64,000 bases of DNA from Sphingomonas sp. UV9 (GCF_004101245.1 NZ_SCIN01000002.1:744001-808000), one strand, 5' to 3'. Shown: positions 51,065 through 60,937, counted from the first letter of the stretch. Numbers and translations: made by a program. Notes: generated by a model from the sequence alone, not told the origin.

Positions 51065-52042
51065 TTATGCTCCCGTTACGGTACGCAGCGTCGCGATCAG
51101 CGTGCGACGGGCGAGGGGGATCTTGAAGTCGTTCGAGCCATAGCCCTTGGCATCGGCGAGGAGCGCGGTGGCTGCAGCCTCGAACGCCTCGTCCGACGGC
51201 GCCTTGCCGATCAGCGCGGCCTCGACCGCCGGATTGCGCCACGGCATCGGCCCGAGCCCGCCGAACGCGAGCGAGGCGGACGCGATCACGCCGTCCTGCA
51301 CGTCGACGACGGCCGCCACCGACACGAGCGCGAACGCATAGGACGCACGATCGCGCACCTTGCGATAGTCCTGCTTGCCCTTCGGCGGGGCGGGCAGCTC
51401 GATATGCGTAATCAGCTCACCCGCTTCGAGCGCGTTCTCGATCTGCGGCGTATCGCCCGGCAGGCGGTAGAATTCGTGGATCGAGATCCGTCGCCGATCC
51501 CCATCCGCCTTCAGCGTCACGATCGTCGCGTCGAGCGCGCGCATCGCCACCGCCATGTCGCTCGGATGCGTCGCGATGCAATGCTCGCTCGCCCCCAGGA
51601 TCGCGAGGATGCGGTTATAGCCGCCAATCGCCGAACAGCCGCTGCCCGGCTCGCGCTTGTTGCACGCGGCGGCGGTGTCGTAGAAATAATAGCAGCGCGT
51701 CCGCTGGAGCAGATTGCCCCCGGTCGACGCCTTGTTGCGCAACTGGCCCGACGCGCCAGCGAGCAAAGCGCGGCTCAACACCTCGTACTTCGCGACGACG
51801 CGGCGGTCGGCGGCGAGATCGCTGTTCGGCACCATCGCACCGATCGTCAGCCCGCCATCCTCGCGCTCCTCGATCTTCGCGAGATCGAGGCGGCTGATGT
51901 CGACGAGCTTGTCGGGCGTCTCGACCTGCAGCTTCATCAGGTCGAGCAGGTTGGTGCCGCCGGCGATGAATTTGGCGCCCGCGCCGATGTCCTTGACCGC
52001 GGCCTCGGGGGTCGCGGGCTTTTCGTAGGTGAAGGTCTTCAT
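51065..52042 (-). CDS. FAD-binding subunit with extra [4Fe-4S] site (PaoB-like)
   Basis: A 325-residue flavoprotein subunit of the molybdenum hydroxylase. KFIAGGTNLLDLMKL is the FAD-binding loop of the PCMH fold and GLGPMPWRNPAVEAAL the CO-dehydrogenase flavoprotein C-terminal region. The insert CYYFYDTAAACNKREPGSGC plus a fourth Cys in GASEHC matches the additional iron-sulfur cluster of PaoB, distinguishing this from plain XdhB. Its start overlaps the 2Fe-2S gene stop by four bases. Confidence 0.93.
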   Translation of the reverse strand: MKTFTYEKPATPEAAVKDIGAGAKFIAGGTNLLDLMKLQVETPDKLVDISRLDLAKIEEREDGGLTIGAMVPNSDLAADRRVVAKYEVLSRALLAGASGQLRNKASTGGNLLQRTRCYYFYDTAAACNKREPGSGCSAIGGYNRILAILGASEHCIATHPSDMAVAMRALDATIVTLKADGDRRRISIHEFYRLPGDTPQIENALEAGELITHIELPAPPKGKQDYRKVRDRASYAFALVSVAAVVDVQDGVIASASLAFGGLGPMPWRNPAVEAALIGKAPSDEAFEAAATALLADAKGYGSNDFKIPLARRTLIATLRTVTGA

Positions 52043-52602
52043 GCTACCAGCTCCCCGCGCGCATTGGCGTCCATCGCGGCGTCCTTCTCGTCAGCGGACC
52101 GGCCCTTGGGCGCGGTGTCGCCGACTTCGCGGATCGCATCGACGATGTTCGGATAGGCGGCGCAACGGCACAGATTGCCGCTCATCCGCTCCGAAATCTC
52201 GGCGTCGTCGAACTTGGGATCGGTCAGGTCGCCCGATGCGTGGCTGGCCCAGCCCTTCTTGACCTCGTCGAGCATGCCGACCGCCGAGCAAATCTGCCCC
52301 GGCGTGCAATAGCCGCACTGATAACCGTCATGCCGCACGAACGCGTCCTGCAGCGGATGGAGGTTGCCCGGCTGGCCGAGCCCCTCGATCGTCGTGATCT
52401 CGTCGTCCTGATGCATGACCGCGAGTGTTAGGCAGGAATTGACTCGCCGCCCGTTGATCAGGACGGTGCACGCCCCGCACTGGCCGTGGTCGCAACCCTT
52501 TTTCGAGCCGGTCAGCCCGAGATGTTCGCGACACAGATCGAGCACCGAGGTGCGAATATCCGGCTCGGCGTCATATGATTGACCATTGATCGTGAAATGC
52601 AT
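52039..52602 (-). CDS. 2Fe-2S iron-sulfur subunit of molybdenum hydroxylase (PaoA-like)
   Basis: A 187-residue small subunit with two [2Fe-2S] clusters: the plant-ferredoxin type CDHGQCGACTVL plus Cys in NSCLTL, and the helical type CGYCTPGQ with CRCAAYP. It passes electrons from molybdenum to FAD. The start at 52602, behind GAGGGG, gives no Tat signal, so the enzyme is probably cytoplasmic, unlike periplasmic E. coli PaoABC. First gene of the operon running to 44781. The ~20-residue acidic tail after the second cluster is unusual. Confidence 0.94.
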   Translation of the reverse strand: MHFTINGQSYDAEPDIRTSVLDLCREHLGLTGSKKGCDHGQCGACTVLINGRRVNSCLTLAVMHQDDEITTIEGLGQPGNLHPLQDAFVRHDGYQCGYCTPGQICSAVGMLDEVKKGWASHASGDLTDPKFDDAEISERMSGNLCRCAAYPNIVDAIREVGDTAPKGRSADEKDAAMDANARGELVA

Positions 52603-52658
52603 GGGGGTGCCCCTCGTTGAATGCGCTGGGAATTCTTGAATACGAGGACTGAACGCCG

Positions 52659-53747
52659 ATGCGCCCGATGGTTTCCTATTGCGACAAGCTCTCACACATT
52701 GGTGCGCTGGCGCTCGTCCTCGCGAGCGGGCAAGCTGTCGCGATGACGCCTGCTTCCCCCCGTTTGTCGCCCGTAATCGTTATCGCGCACCGCGGTGCGA
52801 GCGGGCTCCGGCCCGAGCATACGCTGGCGGCCTATTCGCTCGCGATCGACCAGGGCGCCGATTTCATCGAGCCCGACCTGGTGCCGACCAAGGACGACGT
52901 CCTCGTCGCGCGGCACGAGAACGCCATCGCCGACACGACCAACGTCGCCGACCATCCCGAGTTCGCCGCGCGGAAAACTACCAAGACGATCGACGGCCAG
53001 ACGATGACCGGCTGGTTCGTCGAGGATTTCACGCTCGCCGAACTGAAGACGCTGCGCGCCAAGGAACGCCTGCCCAAGCTCCGTGCCGCCAACACCGCCT
53101 ATGACGGCCAGTTCGAAATCCCCACGTTCGCCGAGATCATCGCGCTCGCCAAGTGCCGCTCGAAGGAGACCGGCCGCACGATCGGCATCTACCCAGAAAC
53201 CAAGCACCCGACCTATTTCGCGAGCATCGGCCACCCGACCGACCTGAAGCTGGTCGCCGAACTGCGCGAGGCCGGCTGGGATTCGGCGCAGGCACCGGTG
53301 TTCATCCAGTCGTTCGAGGTGAAGAACCTCCAGCGCCTCCACACCATGACGAAGGTCCGCCTGATCCAGCTGCTGGCTGGCGAGAGTGCCCCCGCCGACG
53401 GGTCGCAGCCCAGCTACGCGGCGATGATCACGCCCGCCGGTCTGAAGGCTGTCGCGACCTATGCGTACGGAATCGGCCCCGACAAGGCGATGCTGTGGAC
53501 CGGCACGACGCCGTCGCCGCTGGTCGCCGACGCACACGCGGCCGGCCTCCGCGTCCACCCCTGGACGTACCGTGCCGAGAATTATTTCGAACCGACACGC
53601 TTCCGCCGCGGCACCGACCCTGCCGCGCACGGCGACATCGCCGCGGAGATCGACGCCGGACTTGCACAAGGTATCGACGGTTTCTTCACCGATTTTCCGC
53701 TATACGGGAGCGAGGCGCGCGACCGGCTGCGTGCAGGAGTGAAGTAG
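52659..53747 (+). CDS. Periplasmic glycerophosphodiester phosphodiesterase (GlpQ-like)
   Basis: A 362-residue exported enzyme that hydrolyses glycerophosphodiesters to glycerol-3-phosphate and an alcohol. A signal peptide (IGALALVLASGQAVA) is followed by the catalytic IAHRGASGLRPEHT with the first His and Glu, DFIEPDLVPTKDD with the metal-binding residues, and VARHEN with the second His. HPWTYRAEN near the end is also typical. Length fits GlpQ. It is divergent from the hydroxylase operon and followed at once by a small lipoprotein gene. Confidence 0.94.
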   Translation: MRPMVSYCDKLSHIGALALVLASGQAVAMTPASPRLSPVIVIAHRGASGLRPEHTLAAYSLAIDQGADFIEPDLVPTKDDVLVARHENAIADTTNVADHPEFAARKTTKTIDGQTMTGWFVEDFTLAELKTLRAKERLPKLRAANTAYDGQFEIPTFAEIIALAKCRSKETGRTIGIYPETKHPTYFASIGHPTDLKLVAELREAGWDSAQAPVFIQSFEVKNLQRLHTMTKVRLIQLLAGESAPADGSQPSYAAMITPAGLKAVATYAYGIGPDKAMLWTGTTPSPLVADAHAAGLRVHPWTYRAENYFEPTRFRRGTDPAAHGDIAAEIDAGLAQGIDGFFTDFPLYGSEARDRLRAGVK

Positions 53748-54026
53748 ATGCGTAAGGTTCTTCCCGTGCTCGCGGTGCTGCCGTTCCTCGTAAGTGGCTG
53801 TATCAGCACTGCGACGTCGATCGTGAAGGCGCCGTTCCAGGTCGCCGGCAAGGCGGTCGACTGGACGACGACCAGCCAGGAAGAGTCAGACCGCAACTAC
53901 GGCAGGAAGATGCGCAAGCAGGAAGCCGAAGAGGGCAAGCAGCGCAAGGAACTGGCGAAGCGCTGCCGGAAGGACCCGCAACGGTCGGAATGCGGCCAAT
54001 ACCAAGGCTATCGCGCGGGGAACTGA
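53748..54026 (+). CDS. Small lipoprotein of unknown function
   Basis: A 92-residue protein. The N-terminus (MRKVLPVLAVLPFLVSGC) ends in a lipobox with Cys at residue 18. The mature part is strongly charged, with a Lys/Arg/Glu-rich helix (RKMRKQEAEEGKQRKELAKR) and two further Cys. It begins directly after the phosphodiesterase stop (TAG then ATG), so the two are co-transcribed. No family recognised. Confidence 0.8.
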   Translation: MRKVLPVLAVLPFLVSGCISTATSIVKAPFQVAGKAVDWTTTSQEESDRNYGRKMRKQEAEEGKQRKELAKRCRKDPQRSECGQYQGYRAGN

Positions 54027-54067
54027 ACTCCACGCCAACGCCCAAACACCGCCCCCCAAAAAGAAGT

Positions 54068-54174
54068 ACCACCTCGGTCTCTGCCGGGGTGGTGCCCTGA
54101 ACTACCGATCACCCCTCGTCCATTTTCTCCCGCGAAGGCGGGAGCCCAGTCTGGGTCCCCGCCTTCGCGGGGAC
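54068..54174. repeat. Palindromic repeats (half family A hairpin plus family B element)
   Basis: ACCACCTCGGTCTCTGCCGGGGTGGT (54068-54093) forms one hairpin; CTCCCGCGAAGGCGGGAGCCCAG and CTGGGTCCCCGCCTTCGCGGGGA (54127-54174) form a full family B element. They lie between convergent genes. Confidence 0.82.
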
Positions 54175-54192
54175 ACAATATTGGGACGGGCG

Positions 54193-54858
54193 TCAAAACC
54201 ATGCCGTCACCGTAACCGGAAACGGCGTCCACCATCCGACCCGAACCCCAGCGAACCGGAGCGCATCGCCCGTCCAGCTGTTGCAGGTGTGGATCGCGCT
54301 ATACCGCCCGTAGGCATCGTAAAACGCATCATACCCCGCATAGCCCCGATACCGCGAACCCCCGTCGCGAAAGCTCGCCCGGATATACGCCGCCAGCCGC
54401 CGATACTGCGCCGGCGTCACGACGATCTCGCGCGCGCCGTCGCCCGCACGCGGCATCGGCAGGTGGTCGACATGCATCAGCGTCCGCGTGCTGCCGAACG
54501 CCGCGCCGAGCACGGTCCGCAGCTTCACCTCGGCCCAGGTCGGCGTTTCGAGGTAGAAGGTCTTCTCGCCCCAGCCGAACGACACATGATCATACCCCGC
54601 GAACCGCGGATCGCTAAGGTCCTCCGGCCGTGCGACGCCGCGCCAGTCGACCCCCGCCGCCACCTTCGGCACGATAATTCCGGTATGCACGCCGTTGCTC
54701 TCGACAAAGATGTGCACGCCGGTCGATGGCGCGCGCCATCCCGCGTTGCTCGGGATCGCCCCGCCGATCAGCCCGGCGATCGCATAGCTCGCGACGAGAC
54801 CGGCGATCGCCCCGACCGTCCATAAAATCCGCGTGATCCAGCGCGTTTGCGTCTTCAT
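54193..54858 (-). CDS. TIGR02117/DUF2459 family protein
   Basis: A 221-residue protein with one N-terminal membrane segment (ILWTVGAIAGLVASYAIAGL). The family features are VESNGVHTGIIVP, HVSFGWGEKTFYLETPTW and TCNSWTGDALRFAGVRVGWW, with conserved His and Cys that suggest a papain-like or amidase-type fold; the biochemical role is unknown. It is convergent with the phosphodiesterase-lipoprotein pair and divergent from phhA. Confidence 0.87.
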   Translation of the reverse strand: MKTQTRWITRILWTVGAIAGLVASYAIAGLIGGAIPSNAGWRAPSTGVHIFVESNGVHTGIIVPKVAAGVDWRGVARPEDLSDPRFAGYDHVSFGWGEKTFYLETPTWAEVKLRTVLGAAFGSTRTLMHVDHLPMPRAGDGAREIVVTPAQYRRLAAYIRASFRDGGSRYRGYAGYDAFYDAYGRYSAIHTCNSWTGDALRFAGVRVGWWTPFPVTVTAWF

Positions 54859-54880
54859 TTTGTCATGCTAGACGAAGCGG

Positions 54881-55750
54881 ATGGTCAATGACACGCATGT
54901 ACTGAGCACCCCGCCCGAAGGCGCGCCCGACTGGACGATCCCGCAGAACTGGGCGGCCTATACCGCGGAGGACCATGCGACCTGGGACACGCTGTTCGCG
55001 CGCCAGTCGAAACTGCTCCCCGGCCGCGCGTCGAACGCGTGGCTGCGCGGCCTCGACGTGTTGAAGCTGTCCAAGCCCGGCATCCCCGATTTCGAGGAAC
55101 TGTCCGAGCGCCTGATGAAGCTCACCGGCTGGTCGGTCGTCGCGGTCCCCGGGCTCGTCCCCGACGACGTGTTCTTCGATCACATGGCCAATCGCCGCTT
55201 CGTCGCGGGCAATTTCATCCGCCGTCCCGACCAGCTCGACTACCTCCAGGAGCCCGACGTCTTCCACGACGTGTTCGGCCACGTGCCGATGCTGGCGGAC
55301 CCGGTGTTCGCGGATTACCTCGCCGCCTACGGCCGCGGCGGCCAGCGCGCGCTCGGCCTCGACGCACTGAAATATCTCGGGCGGTTGTACTGGTACACGG
55401 TCGAGTTCGGCCTGATCGCGGAACCCGAGGGCCTCCGCATCTACGGCTCCGGCATCGTCTCCAGTTTCGCCGAAACGCGTTTCGCGCTGGATGATCCGAG
55501 CCCGAACCGCATCGCGCTCGACCTCGCGCGCGTGATGCGGACCGAATACCGGATCGACGATTTCCAGCAGAATTACTTCGTCATCCCCAGCTTCGACGAA
55601 CTGCTGCGGCTGACGGTGGAAACGGACTTCGCCCCGCTGTACGAGGAATTGAAGGCGCTCCCCGATATCCCTGTCGCGCAGATCGAACTGGGGGACGTTG
55701 TCCTGACCAAGGGCACGCAAGACTACGCCAACGCCAAGGTCGCCGCCTAA
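54881..55750 (+). CDS. phhA: Phenylalanine 4-monooxygenase
   Basis: A 289-residue aromatic amino acid hydroxylase that converts phenylalanine to tyrosine with O2 and a pterin cofactor. The iron ligands are visible: two His in DVFHDVFGHVP and Glu in YWYTVEFGL. RPDQLDYLQEPD is the family signature just before them. The length is that of single-domain bacterial enzymes, without the ACT regulatory domain of animal forms. It stands alone, with a palindromic repeat right after the stop. Confidence 0.95.
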   Translation: MVNDTHVLSTPPEGAPDWTIPQNWAAYTAEDHATWDTLFARQSKLLPGRASNAWLRGLDVLKLSKPGIPDFEELSERLMKLTGWSVVAVPGLVPDDVFFDHMANRRFVAGNFIRRPDQLDYLQEPDVFHDVFGHVPMLADPVFADYLAAYGRGGQRALGLDALKYLGRLYWYTVEFGLIAEPEGLRIYGSGIVSSFAETRFALDDPSPNRIALDLARVMRTEYRIDDFQQNYFVIPSFDELLRLTVETDFAPLYEELKALPDIPVAQIELGDVVLTKGTQDYANAKVAA

Positions 55751-55765
55751 CCTACGCGAAGAGAA

Positions 55766-55862
55766 CACCACCCCGGCGAAGGCCGGGGCCCAATTGGGAT
55801 AGCGGTGCGGCTCTATTTCGGAAGTTCGCCCGATTGGGCCCCGGCCTCCGCCGGTGTGGTGT
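55766..55862. repeat. Palindromic repeat, family A
   Basis: CCACCCCGGCGAAGGCCGGGGCCCAATTGG and CGATTGGGCCCCGGCCTCCGCCGGTGTGGTG around a ~35-base centre, immediately after phhA. Confidence 0.85.
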
Positions 55863-55900
55863 CGGGCTGCGAGGTGAGGGCCGCGCTTCCCAAAAACCCT

Positions 55901-55953
55901 GTTCCCCCGCGAAGGCGGGGGCCCAGTCTGGACTCCCGCCTTCGCGGGAGAAC
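55901..55953. repeat. Palindromic repeat, family B
   Basis: GTTCCCCCGCGAAGGCGGGGGCCCAG followed by CTGGACTCCCGCCTTCGCGGGAGAAC. It sits between convergent phhA and prmA, next to a family A copy. Confidence 0.85.
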
Positions 55954-55984
55954 ATGCTTCTCGCGTCAGTAGGGCAGGGCTACC

Positions 55985-56932
55985 TCAGATATCCAAAGCC
56001 CACCCATCGCGCCCCTTCGGATCGAACGGCCCCGCCGCCACGAACCGCACGTCACCAGCCCGCAACCGAAGCACAGACCAGTCCCCCCGCCGATCGACCG
56101 CCTCCAGCGCACACCCGCAAGCCTCATACGCAGCAACCACACCGGCCCGCTGAGTCTCCAGCAACCCCGCCAGCACCACCGTCGCCCCCGCATCCGCAAT
56201 CGAAGCGATCTCCGGCGCCATCGACACCAGCGGCCCGGCGAGAATATTCGCGATCACCAGATCATAGGGCGCCCGCGCGACGATCGCATCGTCGAGCGTC
56301 CCGTCCGCCACGACCAGTTCGATCCCCGAAACCGCGTTCAGCTCGGCATTCTCGCGTGTCACATCGATCGAGACCGGATCGATATCCGTCCCCATAACCG
56401 CCGCCTCGGGCCACAAATGCGCCGCCGCAAACGCGAGCAACCCGGTCCCCGTGCCGATATCGATCACGTTCGCAAAACTCTCATCGGCCATACCGTCGAG
56501 CATCGCCAGGCACCCGCTGGTCGTCTCGTGATGCCCGGTCCCGAACGCCCGGCTCGCCTCGATCAGGAACGCGCGCTTGTCCGCCGGCACTGCCCCTGCA
56601 TGCGCGCCGGTATGCACGAAGAACCGCCCGACCGACAAAGGCTCGAGCCCCGCCTGGCTCATCGTCACCCAGTCCGCATCGCCCAACCGCTCGACCGCGA
56701 TCGCCGCGCCCGCCGCACTGGGCACCAGCGCCCGCACCGCGTCGACCGTCCCGGCGTCGGGTTCGACCTCGAAATACGCATCCAGCCGCCAGGATTCGAC
56801 GTCGTCCTCGATCTCCTCGGTCGTCATCAGGACCGCATCGCCCGGAATCGCGTCACCAAGATCGCCACTCGCATCGATCGCCTCCGCCTCGGCGCGCGTG
56901 CAGGGCAGGGTCAGTTTCCAACTATCGGACAT
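55985..56932 (-). CDS. prmA: Ribosomal protein L11 methyltransferase
   Basis: A 315-residue SAM-dependent enzyme that methylates ribosomal protein L11. The characteristic ASRAFGTGHHETT block, SAM motif I VIDIGTGTGLLAFAAAHLW, GTDIDPVS and IANILAGPLV (the N-I/N-P-L-like substrate site) are all present. The N-terminal ~120 residues are the L11-recognition domain. Its start overlaps the end of the short-chain dehydrogenase gene by 11 bases, so the two form an operon. Confidence 0.94.
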   Translation of the reverse strand: MSDSWKLTLPCTRAEAEAIDASGDLGDAIPGDAVLMTTEEIEDDVESWRLDAYFEVEPDAGTVDAVRALVPSAAGAAIAVERLGDADWVTMSQAGLEPLSVGRFFVHTGAHAGAVPADKRAFLIEASRAFGTGHHETTSGCLAMLDGMADESFANVIDIGTGTGLLAFAAAHLWPEAAVMGTDIDPVSIDVTRENAELNAVSGIELVVADGTLDDAIVARAPYDLVIANILAGPLVSMAPEIASIADAGATVVLAGLLETQRAGVVAAYEACGCALEAVDRRGDWSVLRLRAGDVRFVAAGPFDPKGRDGWALDI

Positions 56933-57611
56933 AGCTCGCCCCGTTCACATCGATCACCGACCCCGTCATCGAAGCCGGCGCCTCCAGCGCGCAATAGCGT
57001 GCGACCGAAGCCACTTCCGCGGGTTCGGCAACCTTGCCCAGCGGGATATCCGCCAACAACGCATCGCCCCCGCGGCTCGCCAGATAGTCCTCCGCCATCC
57101 CGGTCATCGTGAATCCCGGACACACCGCGAACGCCAGAATACCCTCGCGCGCATAGCCCCGAGCGATCGTCTTGGTCATCGCCACCATTCCCGCCTTCGA
57201 CGCGGCATAATGCCAATGCGCCGGCGAATCCCCGCGATATGCCGCGCGGCTCGCGATATTGACGATCCGCCCGCCGACACCGCGGGCCTGCCAATGCAAA
57301 ACCGCCAACCGGCACAATTCAGCCGACGCGGTCAGGTTAATCCGCATCGTCCGCTCCCACTGCGCGGTCCAGTCGTCGTCGGCGAGGGGCGATGCTTCGA
57401 ACACCCCCGCATTGTTGATCAGCACGTCGATCGCACCGCCAGCCTGCTCCAGCGCCGCGTTCCACAACGCTGTCGGTGCGGCAGGATCGGCGAAGTCGGC
57501 CGGGATACCGCTTGCGGTCCCATGCCCGATGACGGAAACGCCCGCGTCGGTCAGCGCCGCATGAATCGCCGCGCCGATACCACGGCTTGAGCCGGTAAGA
57601 AGAATGGTCAT
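56922..57611 (-). CDS. Short-chain dehydrogenase/reductase (FabG-like)
   Basis: A 229-residue SDR. The nucleotide-binding motif is LTGSSRGIG, the structural NNAG is in VLINNAGVF, the catalytic Ser is in IVNIASRAAY and the Tyr/Lys pair in HYAASKAGM. The C-terminal GSVIDVNGASY is typical of FabG-type reductases. Several 3-oxoacyl or sugar substrates are possible. The ATG at 57611 is preferred to the GTG at 57617. It is co-transcribed with prmA. Confidence 0.9.
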   Translation of the reverse strand: MTILLTGSSRGIGAAIHAALTDAGVSVIGHGTASGIPADFADPAAPTALWNAALEQAGGAIDVLINNAGVFEASPLADDDWTAQWERTMRINLTASAELCRLAVLHWQARGVGGRIVNIASRAAYRGDSPAHWHYAASKAGMVAMTKTIARGYAREGILAFAVCPGFTMTGMAEDYLASRGGDALLADIPLGKVAEPAEVASVARYCALEAPASMTGSVIDVNGASYVR

Positions 57612-57655
57612 CCCCACGCTCTAGCGCCGCAGGCCGTGTCCGTCATCACGCCGAA

Positions 57656-57805
57656 AAGAAGGAATGGGTTCACGCGGAGACGCGGAGGCGCGGAGATGGT
57701 GCGCATGTGGCGCGCGGGGCGGGTAATGCCGAGGGCTTGTTGGAGAACCTCCGGTTCCACTGGAACCTCCGCGTCTCTGCGGCTGCGCGTGAACCCATTC
57801 TTCTT
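57656..57805. repeat. Inverted repeat, GGGTTCACGCGGAGACGCGGAGG type
   Basis: The left arm AAGAAGGAATGGGTTCACGCGGAGACGCGGAGG is mirrored by CCTCCGCGTCTCTGCGG then GCGCGTGAACCCATTCTTCTT, with a few extra bases, around a ~75-base centre. It fills the gap between the SDR and chemoreceptor genes. Confidence 0.82.
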
Positions 57806-57820
57806 ACTCTGCGTGCCCCC

Positions 57821-59263
57821 TCAAGCCACGCTAGCCGAGAACCCATCCGCCGCACCGCGCAGCACGCCAAGCTGGTCGTCGACGTCGCCGAACGCATGCC
57901 CCAGCTGGTCGATCTCCGCCGCCACCGCCTCGGTATCCGCACGGATCGTCGCGATCGTCGTCGACATCGAATCCGCGGCCAGTGCCGTCTCGTCCACCGC
58001 AGCGGTGATCGCGGTGACGGTGCGCGCCTGTGCCTCCATCGCATGACGGATCCGGTCCGCGCTGTGCTGCACCTCGGTCACGGTCGCCTTGATCCCCGCA
58101 TTCGTCGCGACCGTCGCGGCCGTCGCAGACTGGATCGCGGCGATCTTGGCGGCGATGTCGTCGGTCGCCCGCGCGGTCTGGCTGGCGAGCGATTTCACCT
58201 CCTGCGCCACCACCGCAAAGCCGCGCCCGGCATCCCCCGCCCGCGCAGCCTCGATCGTCGCGTTCAGCGCCAGCAGGTTGGTCTGCCCGGCGATGCTGCG
58301 GATCAGGCCGAGGATCGATTCGATCGATTTAGCATGCTCGCTCAGAGCCTCCGATACGCCGACCGCCTCGCCGGTCTGCGTACAGGCGCGGTCGGCGATG
58401 GCGGCGGCTGCCTCGACTTCGGTGCGCGCATCCTCGATCGCCCGGATCAGCCCGGCGGTGGTCTGCGCCGCCTCGCGCATCGCCACCGCGGACTGTTCCG
58501 CCGCCGCCGCCACCTCGCTCGCCTTGCACAGCATGCCGCGGGTCGAGGCCGATGCCCCCGCCGCCTGCACCCGGATCCGTGCGCCCAGTGCGGCCGTGTG
58601 CTCGATCGACGCCGCGATGCTGCCTCGGAACTCGGTCGCGCGCGTCTGTCGTTCGACCCGTGCGGCCTCCGCATCGCTCGCGCCAAGATGCGACGCCATG
58701 ATGTCCGCCTCGATCAGCGCCAGCCGCTGCACCACGTCGCTCAGCGTCCGCATCGCCGACATGTCCGCACCCAGCCGGTCGGCAATCAGGTTCAGCGTGA
58801 CGCTGTGCGCAAACGCTAGCGACGAGAGCAGCGCGGGCAGGGGGATGCCCGAGCGATGTGAATCCTCCGCATGGCTGATTGCCATAGCCTTCCAGGCATC
58901 GTCGGTTGGCGCGCTGTATTGCAGCCGGACATAGTTGCCGCTCGCCGTGATCCGCTGTTCGAGCAGGCCGGGTGTAAAATGACGCCGGATATGCTGCGCC
59001 GATTCCAGCGAAAGGTAATGCCGCCAGAAGGTTTCGGCGATCTTGCGGTGATCTTCAGGTTCGAGCAGCGCGCTGAGCGTCGCGCAGGCCGGCTCGATCA
59101 GCCCGTCCCAGTCATAGTCACGAACGCGTTCGCGCAGCGGCCGCTGGTCGCCGCCCCAGTTCCGGGCCGGCGCGCGCGCGCCGTCACGTGCCCGTTCGGA
59201 ACCTGCAGGCTGCTCCCCGCCTTGGACGGGTGAGCTGGAAATCCTCTCTTGATGCTCGATCAT
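57821..59263 (-). CDS. Soluble methyl-accepting chemotaxis protein with protoglobin-like sensor domain
   Basis: A 480-residue chemoreceptor without membrane segments. Residues ~50-195 resemble a protoglobin/HemAT-type sensor ([43 protein letters not shown]), with His131 or His136 as candidate heme ligand. The C-terminal signalling domain has the hairpin tip [29 protein letters not shown] (shown only in part elsewhere), for CheW/CheA contact. AGGAGG lies six bases before the ATG. It probably senses oxygen or another gas; heme binding is unproven. A paralogue with the same signalling domain is immediately upstream. Confidence 0.88.
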   Translation of the reverse strand: MIEHQERISSSPVQGGEQPAGSERARDGARAPARNWGGDQRPLRERVRDYDWDGLIEPACATLSALLEPEDHRKIAETFWRHYLSLESAQHIRRHFTPGLLEQRITASGNYVRLQYSAPTDDAWKAMAISHAEDSHRSGIPLPALLSSLAFAHSVTLNLIADRLGADMSAMRTLSDVVQRLALIEADIMASHLGASDAEAARVERQTRATEFRGSIAASIEHTAALGARIRVQAAGASASTRGMLCKASEVAAAAEQSAVAMREAAQTTAGLIRAIEDARTEVEAAAAIADRACTQTGEAVGVSEALSEHAKSIESILGLIRSIAGQTNLLALNATIEAARAGDAGRGFAVVAQEVKSLASQTARATDDIAAKIAAIQSATAATVATNAGIKATVTEVQHSADRIRHAMEAQARTVTAITAAVDETALAADSMSTTIATIRADTEAVAAEIDQLGHAFGDVDDQLGVLRGAADGFSASVA

Positions 59264-59283
59264 TGCCCCCTCCTGAGGGTCCG

Positions 59284-60672
59284 TTATGCAGCGACCTTCG
59301 CGACGAAATCGCCCGCGCTATTCTTGAGGTTGCCGAGGCGCGTATCCAGCACGTCGAAGCCGCGGCCGACGCCGTCGATCTCGGTCGCGACCGTCTCGGT
59401 ATCCTCGCGGATCGCGGCGATCGTCGTGGACATCGAGTCGGCGGCTAGCGCGGTCTCGTCCACGGCCGCGGTGATCGCGGTCACCGTCTGCGCCTGCGCT
59501 TCCATCGCATAACGAATCCGGTCGGCGCTCTCCTGTACCTCCGCCACGGTCGACTTGATCGACGCGTTGGTCTCGACGGTCGAGCGCGTCGCCGACTGGA
59601 TCGCGGCGATCTTGGCGGCGATGTCGTCGGTCGCCCGCGCGGTCTGGTTGGCGAGGCTCTTCACCTCCTGCGCCACCACCGCGAACCCGCGCCCGGCATC
59701 ACCCGCGCGCGCCGCCTCGATCGTGGCGTTCAGCGCGAGCAGGTTGGTCTGCCCGGCAATGTCGCGGATCAGGCCCAGGATCGACTCGATCGACTTCGCA
59801 TGATCGCTCAGCGTCTCGGACATGCCGACCGCCTGGCCCGCCTGAGCCGACGCCCGATTGGCGATCTCGGCTGCCGCCTCCACTTCGGTGCGCGCATCCT
59901 CGATCGCGCGGATCAGCCCAGCGGCGGTCTGCGCAGCCTCGCGCATCGCCACCGCGGATTGCTCGGCGGCGGCGGCGACTTCGCTTGCCTTGCCCAGCAC
60001 CGCGCGCGTCGATGCCGAACTCCGCATCGCCTGTTCGCGGAGCATATGGCCCTCGTCGGTCGCCGTCTCGACCATCGCCGCGATTCCGTCGCGGAACTCC
60101 GCCGCCAGCGTATCGCGCGCGACCCGCGCCGAATGCGTGCTATACGAATTATAGATCGCGACCGTGATCTCGCCTTCCAGCGCGGACAGCCGCATCAGCG
60201 TGTCGATATAGACCGGCAGCTTGGCATCCGACCGGTCGACCCGCCGCATCAGCACTTCGAGTGCCGCACGGTCGCTCGCGCTGATCATCGACAGCAGCGC
60301 CATCGGCGACACGTCGGCAACATAGGCCGCCGCGACCGAGCGCTCGACCGACTCGATCCAGGGACGCCCGCTGGTATCGAGGAAGCGATTGCGCAGGAAC
60401 GTGCAGCCGACTTCGATCATCCGCTCGGTCTCGTGCGATGCCCAGATCCGTTCGTCGGAGAAGCATCGCAGCCACTGTTCCCAATACGCCTTCGAGACAT
60501 GCGTGATCTCGGGAGCCAGCGCCGCCCAGACCTCGCGGCTCGCGCTGCTCAGCGACCCGTCGAAGTCGAAAACCCGCAGCCGTGCCGCGAGGTCGACAGA
60601 GGCCGCAATCGCGCCGGGAACCGGCAGGTCGGTGGTGGTCAAGACGATGGACTCCGGATCGGGTATACGCAT
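59284..60672 (-). CDS. Soluble methyl-accepting chemotaxis protein, paralogue with divergent sensor domain
   Basis: A 462-residue chemoreceptor without membrane segments. Its signalling half is nearly identical to that of the neighbour ([38 protein letters not shown]), while the sensor half (residues ~30-200) shares only length and helical pattern. Where the neighbour has [14 protein letters not shown], this protein has [14 protein letters not shown], without His, so heme binding through that residue is unlikely. It starts the two-gene unit; the second gene begins 20 bases after its stop. Confidence 0.88.
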   Translation of the reverse strand: MRIPDPESIVLTTTDLPVPGAIAASVDLAARLRVFDFDGSLSSASREVWAALAPEITHVSKAYWEQWLRCFSDERIWASHETERMIEVGCTFLRNRFLDTSGRPWIESVERSVAAAYVADVSPMALLSMISASDRAALEVLMRRVDRSDAKLPVYIDTLMRLSALEGEITVAIYNSYSTHSARVARDTLAAEFRDGIAAMVETATDEGHMLREQAMRSSASTRAVLGKASEVAAAAEQSAVAMREAAQTAAGLIRAIEDARTEVEAAAEIANRASAQAGQAVGMSETLSDHAKSIESILGLIRDIAGQTNLLALNATIEAARAGDAGRGFAVVAQEVKSLANQTARATDDIAAKIAAIQSATRSTVETNASIKSTVAEVQESADRIRYAMEAQAQTVTAITAAVDETALAADSMSTTIAAIREDTETVATEIDGVGRGFDVLDTRLGNLKNSAGDFVAKVAA

Positions 60673-60937
60673 CCGGCGCTACAGCGTATGTCTTAAGGCC
60701 GGGTTAGGGATCGGTCGCGATGCGGCGTTCGCTTGAAATCATTTCGCATCCGACCCGTCCGGTAATTCGGTCCGGCATCGTGGCTCCCCCACCAGCATGG
60801 TTCGCGGTGTCATGGGTTATCGGACCGCTCCCAATGGGTTGCATCGCAGCACGCGGTGGCTAATAGGTCGCCCGATCTATATATTGTGAACCAAGATCTT
60901 TTTGGTTCGTCATCTTCTTGTTCTGAGGACTCCGCCC
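60673..60937. promoter_or_regulatory. Divergent promoter region of the chemoreceptor and sdh operons
   Basis: About 260 bases between the divergent chemoreceptor and sdhC genes. The part from 60870 to 60920 is AT-rich (CTATATATTGTGAACC, CTTTTTGGTTCG) and probably holds the sdh promoter. TGAGGA at 60924-60929 is the likely sdhC ribosome-binding site. No operator is identified. Confidence 0.5.
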
